Source: Fontibacter flavus (GTDB lineage: Bacteria > Bacteroidota > Bacteroidia > Cytophagales > Cyclobacteriaceae). From it: a DNA stretch of 64,000 nucleotides. The stretch is from assembly GCF_042432905.1 (NCBI RefSeq), contig NZ_JBHLWI010000016.1, positions 1 to 64,000 on the forward strand, given 5' to 3'. The position numbers and the translations under genes were made by a program. Under the pieces are notes generated by a model, which saw only the letters and a program-made list of their open reading frames with translations, was not told the DNA's origin and searched no databases. Positions 43,683 through 51,986 of the stretch are shown here, piece by piece. How positions within the stretch are numbered: the stretch's first letter is position 1; each line of letters opens with the position of its first letter.

Positions 43683-44028
43683 AGTATCTGATTTGATAGC
43701 AGTTTGAAAGTTTACTCAATGGGTAATTGAAAGCAAGAGCAAAAAAAAGAGGAACAATGTTCTAAAAACATTATTCCCCAGTTGGTTAAAAACCGTTACA
43801 AAAAAATTGCTTAATCACCCGAAACAAATTTATGATAAATATTAAAGCCAAAAAATACCCTCTTCAGGGTATTTTTTGGCTTTAATAGGAAATTTTTTCT
43901 TCAAATCATCATAATTAGTTGCTTTTGAACCCAGAAGAAAATCTCAAATGAAATTATGTCAACTGATTATGATGTACATAATTTGCTTCTATAAAAATCA
44001 AACTGAAGAACTGAGGAATAAAAAAGGA
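43683..44028. other. Convergent intergenic region
   Basis: No gene is visible. It contains a very long perfect hairpin (43840-43887) that terminates both neighbours. The rest is AT-rich without recognisable structure. Confidence 0.6.
43840..43887. terminator. Bidirectional terminator with 21-bp perfect arms
   Basis: 43840-43860 is perfectly complementary to 43867-43887 with a 6-nt loop (TCTTCA). The stem core is CCAAAAAATACCC/GGGTATTTTTTGG. It lies between the plus-strand TonB receptor and the minus-strand transglutaminase-like gene. Confidence 0.88.
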
Positions 44029-44796
44029 TTAATTACTTTTAGCTACAGTTAAGAATGTTTGAAGCAACTCCTTAAATGCGATAATCCTGTCAGCCTCATA
44101 AAACTTGCTGGCTTTACTGACCTCCTCAAATGCATTTGTCAGCGCGCCATTGTTATTGTAAAAAATAGCACTGTTATAATATTCCAAACCTTTCAGTTGC
44201 TGAAGGTTTATTTCCCTGTAAATCGAAGGATTGAAAAGTGAAGTTCTTTTTTGGTGTACAGGATCTAAGTATAATTTATTTTCATGGGCTGCCCTTTTGA
44301 ATTCCTCAACATAACTTTCAATTTCATTTTGGTCAGTCATGAATCCTCCAAAAGGATCTGTTGACTCCAATAAGATTTGTTCATTATCAATGGTAAGGGT
44401 TAAAAATACATGAAAGGATGTTTCCACAATTTGGTAATCGAAACCATACCTGTCCAAAATCATTGCATATAATAGGGATCCGCTGACACAATCATATCTA
44501 CCATCTTCCATCAAATTATCTAAGGAAGCATACTGCTGATAATCATCAAAAAGGTATTTATGAGCCCTATAAAACATCTGTTTTACAAACTTTTTACTTT
44601 TTCCAAAGCGCTCAAAGTCTTTGTCAAGCTTGGTATTCAGCTTATTTAGGTTTTCATTATGGGATGTCCATTCTTCAAAAAATTCATTTGGAGTAAACAG
44701 CATAACTTCTTCTCCGACATGATCATTCATGTCGGTAAAACCATTTCCTTTAAAAGAAAAAAGAAAAATTAGAAGAAAGATTGCTACACTTCTCAT
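44029..44796 (-). CDS. Secreted transglutaminase/cysteine-protease-like protein
   Basis: A 255-residue protein with a signal peptide (IFLLIFLFSFKGNGF). The middle holds a transglutaminase-like triad pattern: Cys103 (RYDCVSGS), His129 (TSFHVFLT) and Asp147 (ESTDPFGG), preceded by an aromatic helical region; the last 60 residues are helical and TPR-like. Transglutaminase-like folds in bacteria usually act as peptidases or cross-linkers in the envelope. It is a single gene between two terminators, and a 42-bp palindrome sits right before its start codon. Confidence 0.7.
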   Translation of the reverse strand: MRSVAIFLLIFLFSFKGNGFTDMNDHVGEEVMLFTPNEFFEEWTSHNENLNKLNTKLDKDFERFGKSKKFVKQMFYRAHKYLFDDYQQYASLDNLMEDGRYDCVSGSLLYAMILDRYGFDYQIVETSFHVFLTLTIDNEQILLESTDPFGGFMTDQNEIESYVEEFKRAAHENKLYLDPVHQKRTSLFNPSIYREINLQQLKGLEYYNSAIFYNNNGALTNAFEEVSKASKFYEADRIIAFKELLQTFLTVAKSN

Positions 44797-44800
44797 CCCA

Positions 44801-44842
44801 ATGTTACCCGTTTGTTAAGCTAAGTTAACAATTTGGTAACAT
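44801..44842. promoter_or_regulatory. 42-bp imperfect palindrome before the transglutaminase-like gene
   Basis: ATGTTACCCGTTTGTTAA (44801-44818) mirrors TTAACAATTTGGTAACAT (44825-44842) with 15 of 18 positions pairing and a 6-nt centre. It begins 4 bp upstream of the minus-strand start codon, so it could be an operator or an mRNA hairpin that hides the ribosome landing site. Confidence 0.5.
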
Positions 44843-44848
44843 TAAATC

Positions 44849-44880
44849 AAAAAAAAAGCCCCCTAAAGATTAGGGAGGCC
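44849..44880 (-). terminator. Terminator of the second TonB receptor gene
   Basis: On the minus strand GCCTCCCTAA pairs with TTAGGGGGC (one mismatch) and is followed by nine T. It lies 23 bp after the stop codon. Confidence 0.85.
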
Positions 44881-44902
44881 TTATCACTTTATATGCCTGA
44901 GC

Positions 44903-47800
44903 TTACCAAATTGAGTACCTTATTCTCAAAGAAGCTCTTCTTCCTGGTCGAAGTCTGGTGAAAATCTCATCTTCAGCATTGTACATCCTAAATGCTTCTT
45001 CTCTATAATCATCCAAGATATTGGTAACATTAAGGGATGTTTGAAGTCTTTCAGATTTACCCCAGGTTTTATTGATGTTGAAATTCAAGGAATGGAAAGA
45101 CACTGTATAAGTATCTGTCCTGTTTCCGAAACCTACATAATTCAGGGTTCCACCTTGGACATTGTAGAATAGACCAGCTTCTATTCCGGAAATCACATTA
45201 TTATAAGAAAGTCCTGTATTGATGATATAAGGTGCCTGACCTGCCATTTGCCTGGTTCTGGAAACGGTCTCTCCTTCTCTTGCAGATAGCTGTCTGGATC
45301 TAAATTCAGATTCAGACATTTGAATTTTTGATTCCACCAAGGTCAAATTAGCATTGAAGAAAAAGTTCTCCAAACTAGGTGCGATGATATCTAATGATTT
45401 ACGCAATTCCAGTTCAACACCAAGAACTGATCCATTACCTACGTTTCTTGGTTGGAATGCTCCAGGATCAGAAAGGAACTGAACCATCTCGATAGGTTTG
45501 TCAAAAGACTTATAGAAAAGACTCAGGGAGAAAATTTCACTCCTCTTCATAAACTTTTCCCATCGCAAGTCAAAGTTGTTGATCCTTGTAGATTGAAGAT
45601 TGCCATCCCACAACACCTCTGTTCCACCTTCAGTCGTTTCAGGGAAGAGTGAACCAATAAAGGACCTACCGGTAATCGGATCCAAAATTTCTGCAAATGA
45701 CAATTCTTTGAAAGAAGGTCTCGCGATTGTTCTAGAAGCCGCAAATCTAAGATTTTGATTGCTCCCCATAGCCTGAACCAAGTTTAAAGTAGGGAAGAAG
45801 TCTAAATCATCCAGCACTTTATCATTATCAAATACAATGGTATTTGTCTGGTTGGTACCGGTATAGAATTGTGTATATTTTTCAATTCTCAATCCCAGGA
45901 TAGCTTTCAGGTTTTTCAATGGATTAAACTCATTGGAAACATATCCTGCATAATTGGTCAGGTTGGAATTATACTGATTTGGATTGATTGGGATAAATGT
46001 TGGGTCATACCTGATTCCATTTCTATTGTCAGCAGAGAATAAATTCTCCTCTAATAACACTTGGTTAGGATCTCCATTGAATGTGGTGCTACCTGCCGGG
46101 AACTGGAAGTCCTGAATCAGGAAATCCCTGTTTTTATAGACATAAGCACCTCCAAATTTCAACTTGGCACTTTGACCAAATAACGTATAGTTGTCAGAAA
46201 TATCCATATTTCCAAATAGGTTCTGCTCTTCCAGAGATCTCCAAATCCTTGTTGGAAGACCTACCTCTGTACCTATGGTATTGGTAGGAACTCGGAAACG
46301 GGTAATTCTCACATCTGGATCTTCGATAGTAGAAAGAGTTGGCGACAATTTCCAGTTGACCTGCCATTTATTTCCTTTAAGGAAATGACTACCACTAAGC
46401 AATACGTTGCTCATAGCCCTTTGGCTATATTCAATATTATATTGATCCGCTTCAAACTCTGCTCCTAAATTGGTATTGATGAAATAGAACTGACCGACTT
46501 TTGATTCACCACTTTGTAACCTTAGGAAATTCAACTTGATTTTGGAGAAATCTGATTTATAAGCCAAACCAAAAACACCTCCCAATAACACATTATTAAC
46601 CGTGTAATCACCTTTGGATTGCTCCAAGGCTTCCAAGTTGAAGTCTGTCGCATTCCTTGGCTTGCCAAACAAGTTAAATTCTGCATCCTTAAAAAACTCG
46701 GTTTCATTTCTATAAGTCAAAGCGAGGTTGTAGCCGATTTTTTTATTTCTGATCTGGAATTGATTCCCCAAAGAATATCCTAATCCAAAATCCATAGGGC
46801 TTGTCTGTCTGGTACCTCCCAAAACAGGATTGAAATTCCTCAAGACATTTTGGAAAATCTGACCTTTTTCACTGTTAGGATTGCCGATAACTTCTCCAAA
46901 TTGAGGAATTTCCTGAACGCCTTTGGTAGGAATAGTTCTGGTTCCATCATCAAAGCCAAGCCAATCAGTTTTTCCACCTTCGATGGCAAGTGAGTTTTGA
47001 TTAAAATGCATGCTAGGATTATATCCTCCGGAGACATTGACCACCATGGTTTTTTCTTCTGGGAAATCCTTGGTTTCAATATCCACAACCCCACCGGTAA
47101 AATCCGCTGGCAATTCAGCTGAAAAAGATTTGGATACGATAATGTTATCTATCACATTGGTAGGAAAGATATCCATTTGGATGGTGTTTCTGTCAGGATC
47201 CAATCCAGGGACTTCCACACCATTCAAAATGGTCTTGGTATACCTGTCTCCCAAACCTCTGATGTATACATATTTTCCGCCTTCCACTGATACTCCAGTG
47301 ACTCTTTTGATGGCAGAAGCGGCATCCCCATCACCAATTTGTCTAAATGTAGAACTGGATATACCGTCCAAAAGGTTAGGGGCATTTCTTTTTACGGACA
47401 TCAAAGCGGCTTCAGTGGTCCTGATTGCCTCGGCAGAAACTACTACTGTCTCTAAGTCAGAAGTGAATTCCTCCATTTTGATGTTTTCTAATAGCGTTAC
47501 TTTTCCTGCTGTAACCTCAACATTTCCAATCTCAATGGAATTGTAGGAAATAAAGGAAATCTTAAGACTGTAAGTCCCTGGATCAACCTGGATTGTGAAA
47601 TCCCCATCGAAATCGGTGACTGCACCAGTCTGGGTTTCTACCACAAGTACGGATACGCCAAAAAGCGGCTCGCCGTTGGTTGCATCAAATATGGACCCTC
47701 TAATCGTTCCTTTTTGCGCATGGGCATTTCCGGGAACAATGAAAATCATGGTGAAAGCAAATAGAATCAGCAATAGATTCTTAGATTGTTTGATATTCAT
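44903..47800 (-). CDS. TonB-dependent receptor (large, carboxypeptidase-regulatory domain)
   Basis: A 965-residue outer-membrane receptor. The signal peptide ends in PGNAHAQ; a carboxypeptidase-D-like domain follows (IRGSIFDATNGEPLFGVSVL); then a plug (about 125-260; DGDAASAIKRVTGVSVEGG, YIRGLGDRYTKTILNGV) and a barrel ending in RPGRRASLRIRYSIW. An upstream GTG start (47881) would run through the hairpin at 47846-47875, so ATG 47800 is preferred. The beta-helix lipoprotein gene immediately upstream on the same strand is its probable surface partner, as SusD is for SusC, though it is not a SusD homologue. Substrate unknown. Confidence 0.9.
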   Translation of the reverse strand: MNIKQSKNLLLILFAFTMIFIVPGNAHAQKGTIRGSIFDATNGEPLFGVSVLVVETQTGAVTDFDGDFTIQVDPGTYSLKISFISYNSIEIGNVEVTAGKVTLLENIKMEEFTSDLETVVVSAEAIRTTEAALMSVKRNAPNLLDGISSSTFRQIGDGDAASAIKRVTGVSVEGGKYVYIRGLGDRYTKTILNGVEVPGLDPDRNTIQMDIFPTNVIDNIIVSKSFSAELPADFTGGVVDIETKDFPEEKTMVVNVSGGYNPSMHFNQNSLAIEGGKTDWLGFDDGTRTIPTKGVQEIPQFGEVIGNPNSEKGQIFQNVLRNFNPVLGGTRQTSPMDFGLGYSLGNQFQIRNKKIGYNLALTYRNETEFFKDAEFNLFGKPRNATDFNLEALEQSKGDYTVNNVLLGGVFGLAYKSDFSKIKLNFLRLQSGESKVGQFYFINTNLGAEFEADQYNIEYSQRAMSNVLLSGSHFLKGNKWQVNWKLSPTLSTIEDPDVRITRFRVPTNTIGTEVGLPTRIWRSLEEQNLFGNMDISDNYTLFGQSAKLKFGGAYVYKNRDFLIQDFQFPAGSTTFNGDPNQVLLEENLFSADNRNGIRYDPTFIPINPNQYNSNLTNYAGYVSNEFNPLKNLKAILGLRIEKYTQFYTGTNQTNTIVFDNDKVLDDLDFFPTLNLVQAMGSNQNLRFAASRTIARPSFKELSFAEILDPITGRSFIGSLFPETTEGGTEVLWDGNLQSTRINNFDLRWEKFMKRSEIFSLSLFYKSFDKPIEMVQFLSDPGAFQPRNVGNGSVLGVELELRKSLDIIAPSLENFFFNANLTLVESKIQMSESEFRSRQLSAREGETVSRTRQMAGQAPYIINTGLSYNNVISGIEAGLFYNVQGGTLNYVGFGNRTDTYTVSFHSLNFNINKTWGKSERLQTSLNVTNILDDYREEAFRMYNAEDEIFTRLRPGRRASLRIRYSIW

Positions 47801-47845
47801 TTTGTACAGCGTTTGAATATTGTTATTGAGTTGAAAAAATCTAAA

Positions 47846-47875
47846 AGAAGAGATCAGGTTAACCTGACCTCTTCT
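47846..47875 (-). terminator. Strong hairpin between beta-helix lipoprotein and TonB receptor genes
   Basis: A 30-bp near-perfect palindrome (AGAAGAGATCAGGTT / AACCTGACCTCTTCT, one mismatch) with T-rich sequence after it on the minus strand (CTTTTAGATTTTTT). It lies between the two genes, in the receptor's leader, and may act as a partial terminator that sets the ratio of lipoprotein to receptor. Confidence 0.6.
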
Positions 47876-47898
47876 GGGCACTTTATTAATTCTTGTTA

Positions 47899-49401
47899 TT
47901 ACATGTCATCAAGGTTACCAGCAACCGCAGTCCAAGACCATCCAGCAAAAGCTGATTTAGTTGCTCCAACTGTATTTGCACCAGCAGCTACTTCTGCAGC
48001 GTGAGCGTCTGTTCCATTTCTGAAAACAGTCGTCAAGGCCACTCCTGCAGGACTGGTTACTTCAAGTTTGTTGAAGACCAAAGATCCACCGGCAAAAGTT
48101 GCCAAGGTCTTGTCACCACTCAATGAGAAGTCTCCTCTTCCGCTTGAAGTAGCAGGATCAGGGAAACCAAAGAAGTATATATTTTCAAATGTACCTCTTG
48201 CACCGTCTCTGAAATCAGCTAATTCAGCAGCTGCAGAACCTTTTACAGTACCATTTTTCAATGTATGGGCTCCAAGTAAAGAACCTTCTGGACCGTCAAT
48301 TTCCAAAGCATGGTCTGTTTCAGTACCACATACTACTATGAAATTGTCCAATGTTCCAGACCAAGCCTGGTCAGTGTCAAGGGCATCATCACCTGAATTC
48401 CAAACGATCGCATTCTTTACACTTACAGTTCCACCGAACCATTCGATTCCGTCATCTTGGTTGGCGATAACTTCTACGTTTTCAATGATAGTTTTAGAAC
48501 CTACGCCTCCAAGTGTCAAGCCATTGATTTCGTTTCCTTCACCGATATTGGCGCCACCATGTCTGATGGAAATGAATTTGATGATACCGGAATTATCCTC
48601 AGGATCATTACCTCCATATCTACCGTTTGCATCGGAAGCTGGAATACCTTCAATCTGAACTTCAGTTACATCTCCAGCGAAAGACCCTGGAGCCCTACCC
48701 AATACGATCAAGCCACCCCATAAACCATTGATAGTTGGCTCCAAGTTTGGACTGGCAATCATGCCTGATTCAATTTCATCAGCGATAGAAGTGAAAATAA
48801 TTGGCTTCTCAGCAGTACCTTCAGCGAAGATTTTACCGCCTCTTGCTACGATCAATGCAGTTGCATTAGGCCCTGAACCAACCTCACCTTTGATAATAGT
48901 ACCTGGCTCGATAGTTAACTCAGCTCCGTCCAAGACAAATATTCTTCCTCCGAGGATATATGTCTTATTGGCAGTCCAGGTAACTTTACCTGTAATATTT
49001 GCTGCTATTCTTACCGTAGTTTCCTCAGCCCCTACTGTCAATACATGGGTTACAGTTGCCACATCACCATTTCTATCGGCTGCTGCGAATTCAAAAACCA
49101 AATTCTTACCAGCATCTTCTGCTACAGCTGTATAAGTGAAATCATAAGTAGCAGAAGTTTCTCCGTTAAAGTTCTTAGTCTCCAACGCAGATCCATCTTT
49201 TCTTACAGTCAAGCTCAACAAACCATCAGGTGCTGAAATATTGGCTGTAACAGGACCTACTGTTCCTCCAGCAGCAATTGTTGCCGTTGCCGGAATACCT
49301 GAAATGGTAACCGGTCTGTTTGGTTCTTCATCTTCACCACAACTTGTGAACACTACCACTGCTGCTACAAGCATCAGAAGCATGGAAGTAATTTTTTTCA
49401 T
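47899..49401 (-). CDS. Lipoprotein with right-handed beta-helix-like domain
   Basis: A 500-residue lipoprotein (lipobox VVFTSC, Cys at about 20). Residues about 28-130 form an Ig/cadherin-like region; about 140-420 contain repeated short beta strands typical of a parallel beta-helix (GGRIFVLDGAELTIEPGTII; GGKIFAEGTAEKPIIF; NGLWGGLIVLG; IIENVEVIANQDDGIEWFGG). The C-terminus is Ala/Gly-rich and ends NLDDM. It precedes a TonB receptor on the same strand and very likely works with it on the cell surface. Ligand unknown; it is not SusD-like. Confidence 0.75.
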   Translation of the reverse strand: MKKITSMLLMLVAAVVVFTSCGEDEEPNRPVTISGIPATATIAAGGTVGPVTANISAPDGLLSLTVRKDGSALETKNFNGETSATYDFTYTAVAEDAGKNLVFEFAAADRNGDVATVTHVLTVGAEETTVRIAANITGKVTWTANKTYILGGRIFVLDGAELTIEPGTIIKGEVGSGPNATALIVARGGKIFAEGTAEKPIIFTSIADEIESGMIASPNLEPTINGLWGGLIVLGRAPGSFAGDVTEVQIEGIPASDANGRYGGNDPEDNSGIIKFISIRHGGANIGEGNEINGLTLGGVGSKTIIENVEVIANQDDGIEWFGGTVSVKNAIVWNSGDDALDTDQAWSGTLDNFIVVCGTETDHALEIDGPEGSLLGAHTLKNGTVKGSAAAELADFRDGARGTFENIYFFGFPDPATSSGRGDFSLSGDKTLATFAGGSLVFNKLEVTSPAGVALTTVFRNGTDAHAAEVAAGANTVGATKSAFAGWSWTAVAGNLDDM

Positions 49402-49418
49402 TTTAATGACGTTTAGTT

Positions 49419-49441
49419 TAGCGGTTGTATAATTACCGCTA
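49419..49441 (-). promoter_or_regulatory. Inverted repeat upstream of the beta-helix lipoprotein gene
   Basis: TAGCGGT (49419-49425) and ACCGCTA (49435-49441) form a perfect 7-bp inverted repeat with a 9-nt AT-rich centre, 18 bp before the start codon. It could be an operator half-site pair or a leader hairpin. Confidence 0.35.
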
Positions 49442-49516
49442 CAAAAGTCGCCACCTAATGTTAATTGAGAGGGTCAAAAAAATTATCAATTCATTAACCT
49501 CTTAAGCCAAAAAAGA

Positions 49517-49554
49517 AACAGCCATTACAATAAATTAATACTGTAATGGCTGTT
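49517..49554 (-). terminator. Terminator after moxR
   Basis: AACAGCCATTAC pairs perfectly with GTAATGGCTGTT over a 14-nt loop; the minus strand continues TTCTTTTTT. It lies 36 bp after the MoxR stop codon. Confidence 0.85.
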
Positions 49555-49589
49555 ACCAAATAAAAATCTGTTTAAGAGTAATTTATGCC

Positions 49590-50561
49590 CTATTTTAATG
49601 TTACGCTTTTGTTAATTGGGATTTTGTCCAAAAATATCCTAACCAAGTCACGAGTACTTACATTGTCTGCTTCTGCCTCATAATTGAGAATAATCCTATG
49701 GTTCAACACATCTTCAGCCACGGCTTTTATATCTTCGGGCAACACGTAATCCCTACCTTCCATATAAGCCATTGCTCTTGAAGCTAGGTTTAGGTTGATA
49801 CTTGCCCTAGGAGAAACACCGAATTGGATGTACTTGGCTTCTTCCTTCAATCCGTATTTTTCTGGAAATCTGGTCGCAAAAACCAATTCTATAATATAGT
49901 TTTCCAATGGCTCTGCAATCTTGACTTCATTGATAGCCGTACGGATAGCAAAAATATCCTCTTTGGAAAGGATGGCCTGCACTTCTGAACTGAATTGCAT
50001 ATTGGCCATTCTGCGCATGACTTCCATTTCATCAGCCTTGCTCGGATAATCGATATGCACTTTCATCATAAAACGGTCTACCTGTGCTTCAGGAAGTGGA
50101 TAAGTACCTTCCTGGTCAACAGGGTTCTGAGTAGCCAACACCAAGAAAGGCCTGTCCAATTGAAAGGTAGTCTCTCCAATAGTTACCTGCTTTTCCTGCA
50201 TGGCCTCCAATAGCGCAGATTGTACCTTTGCAGGAGATCGGTTGACCTCATCCGCCAAGATAATATTGGCGAAAATTGGTCCCTTCTTCACTTCAAAACT
50301 TGCCTCTTGTTGATTATATATCATTGTACCGATCAAATCTGAAGGCAAAAGGTCAGGTGTAAACTGAATCCTCTTAAAGTCGAGGTGCAATACTTTTGCC
50401 AAAGTATTTACAGTCAAAGTTTTGGCCAAACCCGGAACACCTTCCAATAAGATGTGCCCATTGGTAAAAAGTCCGATCAACAAGCGGTTGATCATTCGGT
50501 CCTGTCCAACTACTACTTTCTTGACCTCTTCTATTACTTGATGGATCTTTTCCTTATGCAT
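49590..50561 (-). CDS. MoxR-family AAA+ ATPase
   Basis: A 323-residue AAA_3 ATPase with Walker A (GVPGLAKT), Walker B (ILADEVNR), sensor 1 (LATQNPVDQEG) and the family tail (VSPRASINLNLASRAMA). MoxR proteins are chaperone-like and normally act with VWA and DUF58 partners. Here no DUF58 or VWA gene follows; a terminator comes directly after it, so it is an orphan in this window. The BatD-like gene lies 11 kb away on the other strand. Confidence 0.92.
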   Translation of the reverse strand: MHKEKIHQVIEEVKKVVVGQDRMINRLLIGLFTNGHILLEGVPGLAKTLTVNTLAKVLHLDFKRIQFTPDLLPSDLIGTMIYNQQEASFEVKKGPIFANIILADEVNRSPAKVQSALLEAMQEKQVTIGETTFQLDRPFLVLATQNPVDQEGTYPLPEAQVDRFMMKVHIDYPSKADEMEVMRRMANMQFSSEVQAILSKEDIFAIRTAINEVKIAEPLENYIIELVFATRFPEKYGLKEEAKYIQFGVSPRASINLNLASRAMAYMEGRDYVLPEDIKAVAEDVLNHRIILNYEAEADNVSTRDLVRIFLDKIPINKSVTLK

Positions 50562-50709
50562 GGAATATCTTGATTATTATTCTGAAGTTGTGTTTTAAGT
50601 GTACAGTAAAACTAATAAGGCGTACAGCTATCCGGCTAAATTAGAACAAAATCGCCTTTATGCCAATTTCCACTTTTGCTTCTTGATAAATGGTAAGAAT
50701 TATTAACAT

Positions 50710-51369
50710 TTATCGCCTTTTTTTAAGGGCAGAAATTGAAAAAGATTTCCTTTCTCCGGACCTTTTGGTATTTTCTATCTTCCTTTCTGTCACATTGAGC
50801 AGCTGGTATAGTTCTTCTTTTTCAAATTCCCTTACTTCACCTACAGCAAATCCCTCTATTGTCAGATTTTCCATAGACCACCTCACCAATCGAAGAGTTG
50901 GGTAGCCTACCGCTGCAGTCATTTTTCTTACCTGTCTGTTTTTCCCTTCTATTAAGGATAACTGTATCCAACTATCAGGGACTGATTTTCTATACCTGAT
51001 CGGAGGATTCCTTTCCGGCAGCGCTGGTGAATCTTCCAGCTTCTTAGCCAAAGCTCTTTTGGTTCGGTACATTCTCCCATCCACATTAATTTCCACACCT
51101 GATTCCAATTGCTTCAAAGCATCTTCCGTAGGCACCCCCTCCACTTGCGCCAAATAAGTTCTTTTGTGTCCAAAAGTTGGATGCAGCAGATAATTGTTCA
51201 GGGCTTTGTCATCTGTAATCAAAAGCAAGCCTTCACTGTCCTTATCTAAACGGCCCACAGGATATACTTCTTTGGGAAATTGACCCAGCTCTTTTAGCGT
51301 ATCCTGTTCACCGCTAAACTGACTGAGAATCCCAAATGGCTTATAAATCACAAAATAACGAAAGGACAT
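50710..51369 (-). CDS. RsuA/RluE-family rRNA pseudouridine synthase
   Basis: A 219-residue single-domain pseudouridine synthase with the catalytic-Asp motif GRLDKDSEGLLLIT and the RxxxLVRW-type C-terminal motif (GKNRQVRKMTAAVGYPTLRLVRW). It lacks the N-terminal S4 domain, as in E. coli RluE, which modifies U2457 of 23S rRNA, so RluE function is likely. The C-terminal 25 residues are basic and lysine-rich. The upstream 248 bp hold only a terminator and AT-rich sequence. Confidence 0.88.
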   Translation of the reverse strand: MSFRYFVIYKPFGILSQFSGEQDTLKELGQFPKEVYPVGRLDKDSEGLLLITDDKALNNYLLHPTFGHKRTYLAQVEGVPTEDALKQLESGVEINVDGRMYRTKRALAKKLEDSPALPERNPPIRYRKSVPDSWIQLSLIEGKNRQVRKMTAAVGYPTLRLVRWSMENLTIEGFAVGEVREFEKEELYQLLNVTERKIENTKRSGERKSFSISALKKRR

Positions 51370-51551
51370 AAAAGAGAAATTAGATTTTCAGCACCATGTA
51401 TGTTGGACAAATTTGATAAAAATTAGCCAATAGATACAAATCCCATTACGTTTAGATTTCATATGAATCCCTTTTGTAAAAATAGTATTTGCCAATTCCT
51501 TAGTCAACAACTCGGGCATGAACCCTAAAAGCGGTAAGGATACCAAATAAA

Positions 51552-51594
51552 AAAGGTCATGCTGTGTCAGATTTGATCTACAGCATGACCCTTT
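51552..51594 (-). terminator. Terminator after the Cys-tailed small gene
   Basis: GGTCATGCTGT pairs perfectly with ACAGCATGACC (14-nt loop), flanked by A and T runs; on the minus strand it is followed by CTTTTTTATTTGG. It lies about 25 bp after the stop of the gene at 51618. Confidence 0.85.
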
Positions 51595-51617
51595 AGAGAT
51601 TTTGATGTGTTTTACTC

Positions 51618-51794
51618 TTAACTTCCACAGCCAATACAATCAAAATGACTGTCCATAGGCTTCACTCCCTTCAATTGCATTTCAAGGTTATGGATCATAT
51701 CCCTGGTATCCATGTCCTGAAACATATCCCCTGTCAAGGTGGATCTTAACTTTTCAATTTCCTGTTCGATGGCATTTTTTTGTTCTGCTGTCAT
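51618..51794 (-). CDS. Small soluble protein with C-terminal CxxC, unknown function
   Basis: A 58-residue protein, helical and charged in its first 45 residues (MTAEQKNAIEQEIEKLRSTL …), ending in HFDCIGCGS. The final CxxC could bind metal or be redox-active. A TTG start two codons upstream is possible; ATG 51794 is preferred. The strong terminator directly after it supports a real, singly transcribed gene. I do not recognise a named family. Confidence 0.65.
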   Translation of the reverse strand: MTAEQKNAIEQEIEKLRSTLTGDMFQDMDTRDMIHNLEMQLKGVKPMDSHFDCIGCGS

Positions 51795-51986
51795 TTTCAA
51801 ATGGTTTATAGGGTTAGCAGTTCTGAATATAAAAAAGTTCTGGGAATTTTTTAAACATAAGGCATTCAGAGAGATTAATTTTCAGAAAAAGTACATCAAC
51901 GGAACGATATGCCAGTTTACTTTGTCTTATTTTTAGATGTTTTTGGGGGAATTACCCCGTAATCCTTACTTTAACCAAGCCTTATC

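Noticed and set aside
47010..49135. Long plus-strand open frames opposite the TonB receptor and beta-helix lipoprotein genes
   Set aside because: They are fully antisense to well-supported genes and show low-complexity Ser/Pro/Thr composition typical of mirrored reading frames.
51388..51639. Minus-strand open frame of about 83 codons before the pseudouridine synthase gene
   Set aside because: It runs through a strong terminator hairpin (51552-51594), overlaps the Cys-tailed small gene and has no protein-like features.
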